Source of the DNA: Alkaliflexus imshenetskii DSM 15055
Lineage (GTDB): Bacteria; Bacteroidota; Bacteroidia; Bacteroidales; Marinilabiliaceae
Length of the DNA: 64,000 bases
Assembly (NCBI RefSeq): GCF_000517065.1
Contig: NZ_KI912105.1
Coordinates: 3,721,641 to 3,785,640 of the forward strand
Reading direction: 5' to 3'
Position 1 is the first letter of the stretch; every line of letters starts with the position of its first letter. The notes below the pieces were generated by a model that was not told the origin of the DNA, made no database searches, and worked only from the letters and a program-made list of their open reading frames with translations. Made by a program: the position numbers and the translations under genes. This document shows, one piece after another, positions 63,164-64,000 of the stretch.

Positions 63164-64000
63164 TCACTCATCCGAAGCCTGAGTTTCGGATGTCTCTTCT
63201 ATATCCTCATCATCAGATTCTCTTACACCATCTTCAAACAACCTTAAGAGTCGGCGTACTCTGCTTTCCGGTGCCATGATGAAAGAGTAAGGTCGTTCAC
63301 CCAGACGTGTTTTAAGCTTTCTGTCATCGGGCTTAAGGGTTTGCACGTTGGTATTATACTCTTCAAGAGATGAACGGGTTTGCATCATTCCATTCCGATA
63401 GCTGAAGAAGAAGTACACCTCGTCAGATGCTTTGATGTGTATATCTAATGCATTGCCGCCTCTGCTGAAAGCGATGGATGCTTTTACCTGAACTTTACGG
63501 TTTACCGGATTGTCTTTTATCCAAAGCATCACTGCCTCGGTATTTGCCAGATAGCTGCGTGATGCAGGATCCCAGGTCCACGACAGGCTGTCGAGAACCA
63601 ACATGTGTTGATGTTCAGCTGGAAGGGAGCGCATCCTTTCAAAACCCTGCAGCTCACGGGATACTTTCACCGCATTTTCCATATCCATCCATTCTCCCAT
63701 ACGCCGAACGGTGCCTGGTGATTCCGGATTGCCTTTGCGTTCACTGTCTGCATTTCTCAAACCAAGCGTCATGATTTCAACAGAACGGTTGTCGAGCATA
63801 AAATCAGTGCCAAAAAGGGTAAGCAGATCCACACGTTCGCTATTTCGTGTATGAGTCATCTGCCCGGAGGCGAATGTTTTAACCTGTTCCAACTCCAGAC
63901 CCATGTTAATTTTACCTTCACCGGTTACCAGGCATCCCTCATTGTGATATCTTATCACATTTCCAATGGTATCGGGTTGGTTAATTTTGTGTGGTTGTGC
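63164..64000 (-). CDS. C-terminal part of an unknown protein (runs off the right edge)
   Basis: 278 codons visible, the frame staying open through the window end (AQPHKINQPDTIGN precedes the GTG at 63958). The gene therefore probably starts beyond the window. I do not recognise a family. The visible part is beta-rich (GCLVTGEGKINMGLELEQVK, VQVKASIAFSRGGNALDIHI) with a helical insert, and ends with an acidic tail (ESDDEDIEETSETQASDE). It may belong to a large envelope protein; this is a guess. Confidence 0.7.
   Translation of the reverse strand, partial: AQPHKINQPDTIGNVIRYHNEGCLVTGEGKINMGLELEQVKTFASGQMTHTRNSERVDLLTLFGTDFMLDNRSVEIMTLGLRNADSERKGNPESPGTVRRMGEWMDMENAVKVSRELQGFERMRSLPAEHQHMLVLDSLSWTWDPASRSYLANTEAVMLWIKDNPVNRKVQVKASIAFSRGGNALDIHIKASDEVYFFFSYRNGMMQTRSSLEEYNTNVQTLKPDDRKLKTRLGERPYSFIMAPESRVRRLLRLFEDGVRESDDEDIEETSETQASDE

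Noticed and set aside
1-64000. tRNA, rRNA, CRISPR arrays, prophage or toxin-antitoxin modules
   Set aside because: I looked in all intergenic stretches above 200 bases and saw no cloverleaf pattern, no regularly spaced repeat array and no phage or toxin gene. A covariance search was not possible here.

Overview
The window looks like chromosomal DNA of a member of the Bacteroidota, probably an anaerobic or facultative relative of the Bacteroidales/Marinilabiliales. Signs are a SusC/SusD outer-membrane pair, a carboxypeptidase-regulatory-domain TonB receptor, promoters of the Bacteroidota type (TTG or TTTG, about 20 bases, then TAnnTTTG), weak or absent Shine-Dalgarno sequences, an ileS-dksA-lspA block, DUF6588 and S37 proteins, and a type-2-like IleS. 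No rRNA, tRNA, CRISPR array, transposase or phage gene was seen, so this is mostly ordinary core chromosome with a few accessory islands. The genus cannot be fixed from the sequence alone.

Layout. 0-9.5 kb: small metabolic and hypothetical genes (very acidic protein, XRE-cupin regulator with acyl-CoA ligase, aldo/keto reductase with DUF3820, DoxX, ArfB, SemiSWEET, S37 lipoprotein peptidase, MORN/TonB_C protein). 9.6-14.6 kb: a PAS histidine kinase with a degenerate receiver, argS, and an unknown gene. 15-21.2 kb: SusC-SusD followed by a PepSY membrane protein, more suggestive of a siderophore or metal ligand than of glycan use. 21.2-27.5 kb: ornithine aminotransferase, a secreted sialate O-acetylesterase and a second TonB receptor. 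27.9-32.4 kb: ileS, a DksA-like gene and lspA. 32.5-43.8 kb: PgpH-type HD phosphodiesterase, NlpC/P60 and NUDIX, then a minus-strand set (SIS isomerase, phosphomannomutase, isochorismatase, PfkB kinase, LapA, WbqC), YjbQ, HAD phosphatase, B3/4 protein and a WalJ-like hydrolase. 43.8-46.5 kb: MarR regulator facing ablB-ablA, the pathway for the osmolyte N-epsilon-acetyl-beta-lysine. 46.9-53 kb: YhcH, M3 peptidase, DUF6588, a lone trpB and a YdcF protein.

53.2-59.3 kb is a nitrogen-oxide respiration and detoxification block: nrfH-nrfA (nitrite to ammonia), hcp, a ferredoxin-like protein and a divergent Crp/Fnr regulator. The ferredoxin/regulator gap carries a perfect palindrome (TTTTGTAAC-N4-GTTACAAAA) near -42 of a predicted promoter, plus a 17-base direct repeat with a 31-base period. 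59.3-62.2 kb is a queC-queE-queF operon for preQ0/preQ1 synthesis. Its leader of about 240 bases contains a pseudoknot-like element resembling a preQ1-I aptamer. The window ends with a nitroreductase and the C-terminal part of an unknown protein running off the right edge.

No obviously new multi-gene system stands out. The best candidates for a second look are the queC leader, the Fnr-type operator, the SusCD-PepSY locus, the beta-lysine osmolyte island and a small structured intergenic repeat at 22.67 kb.
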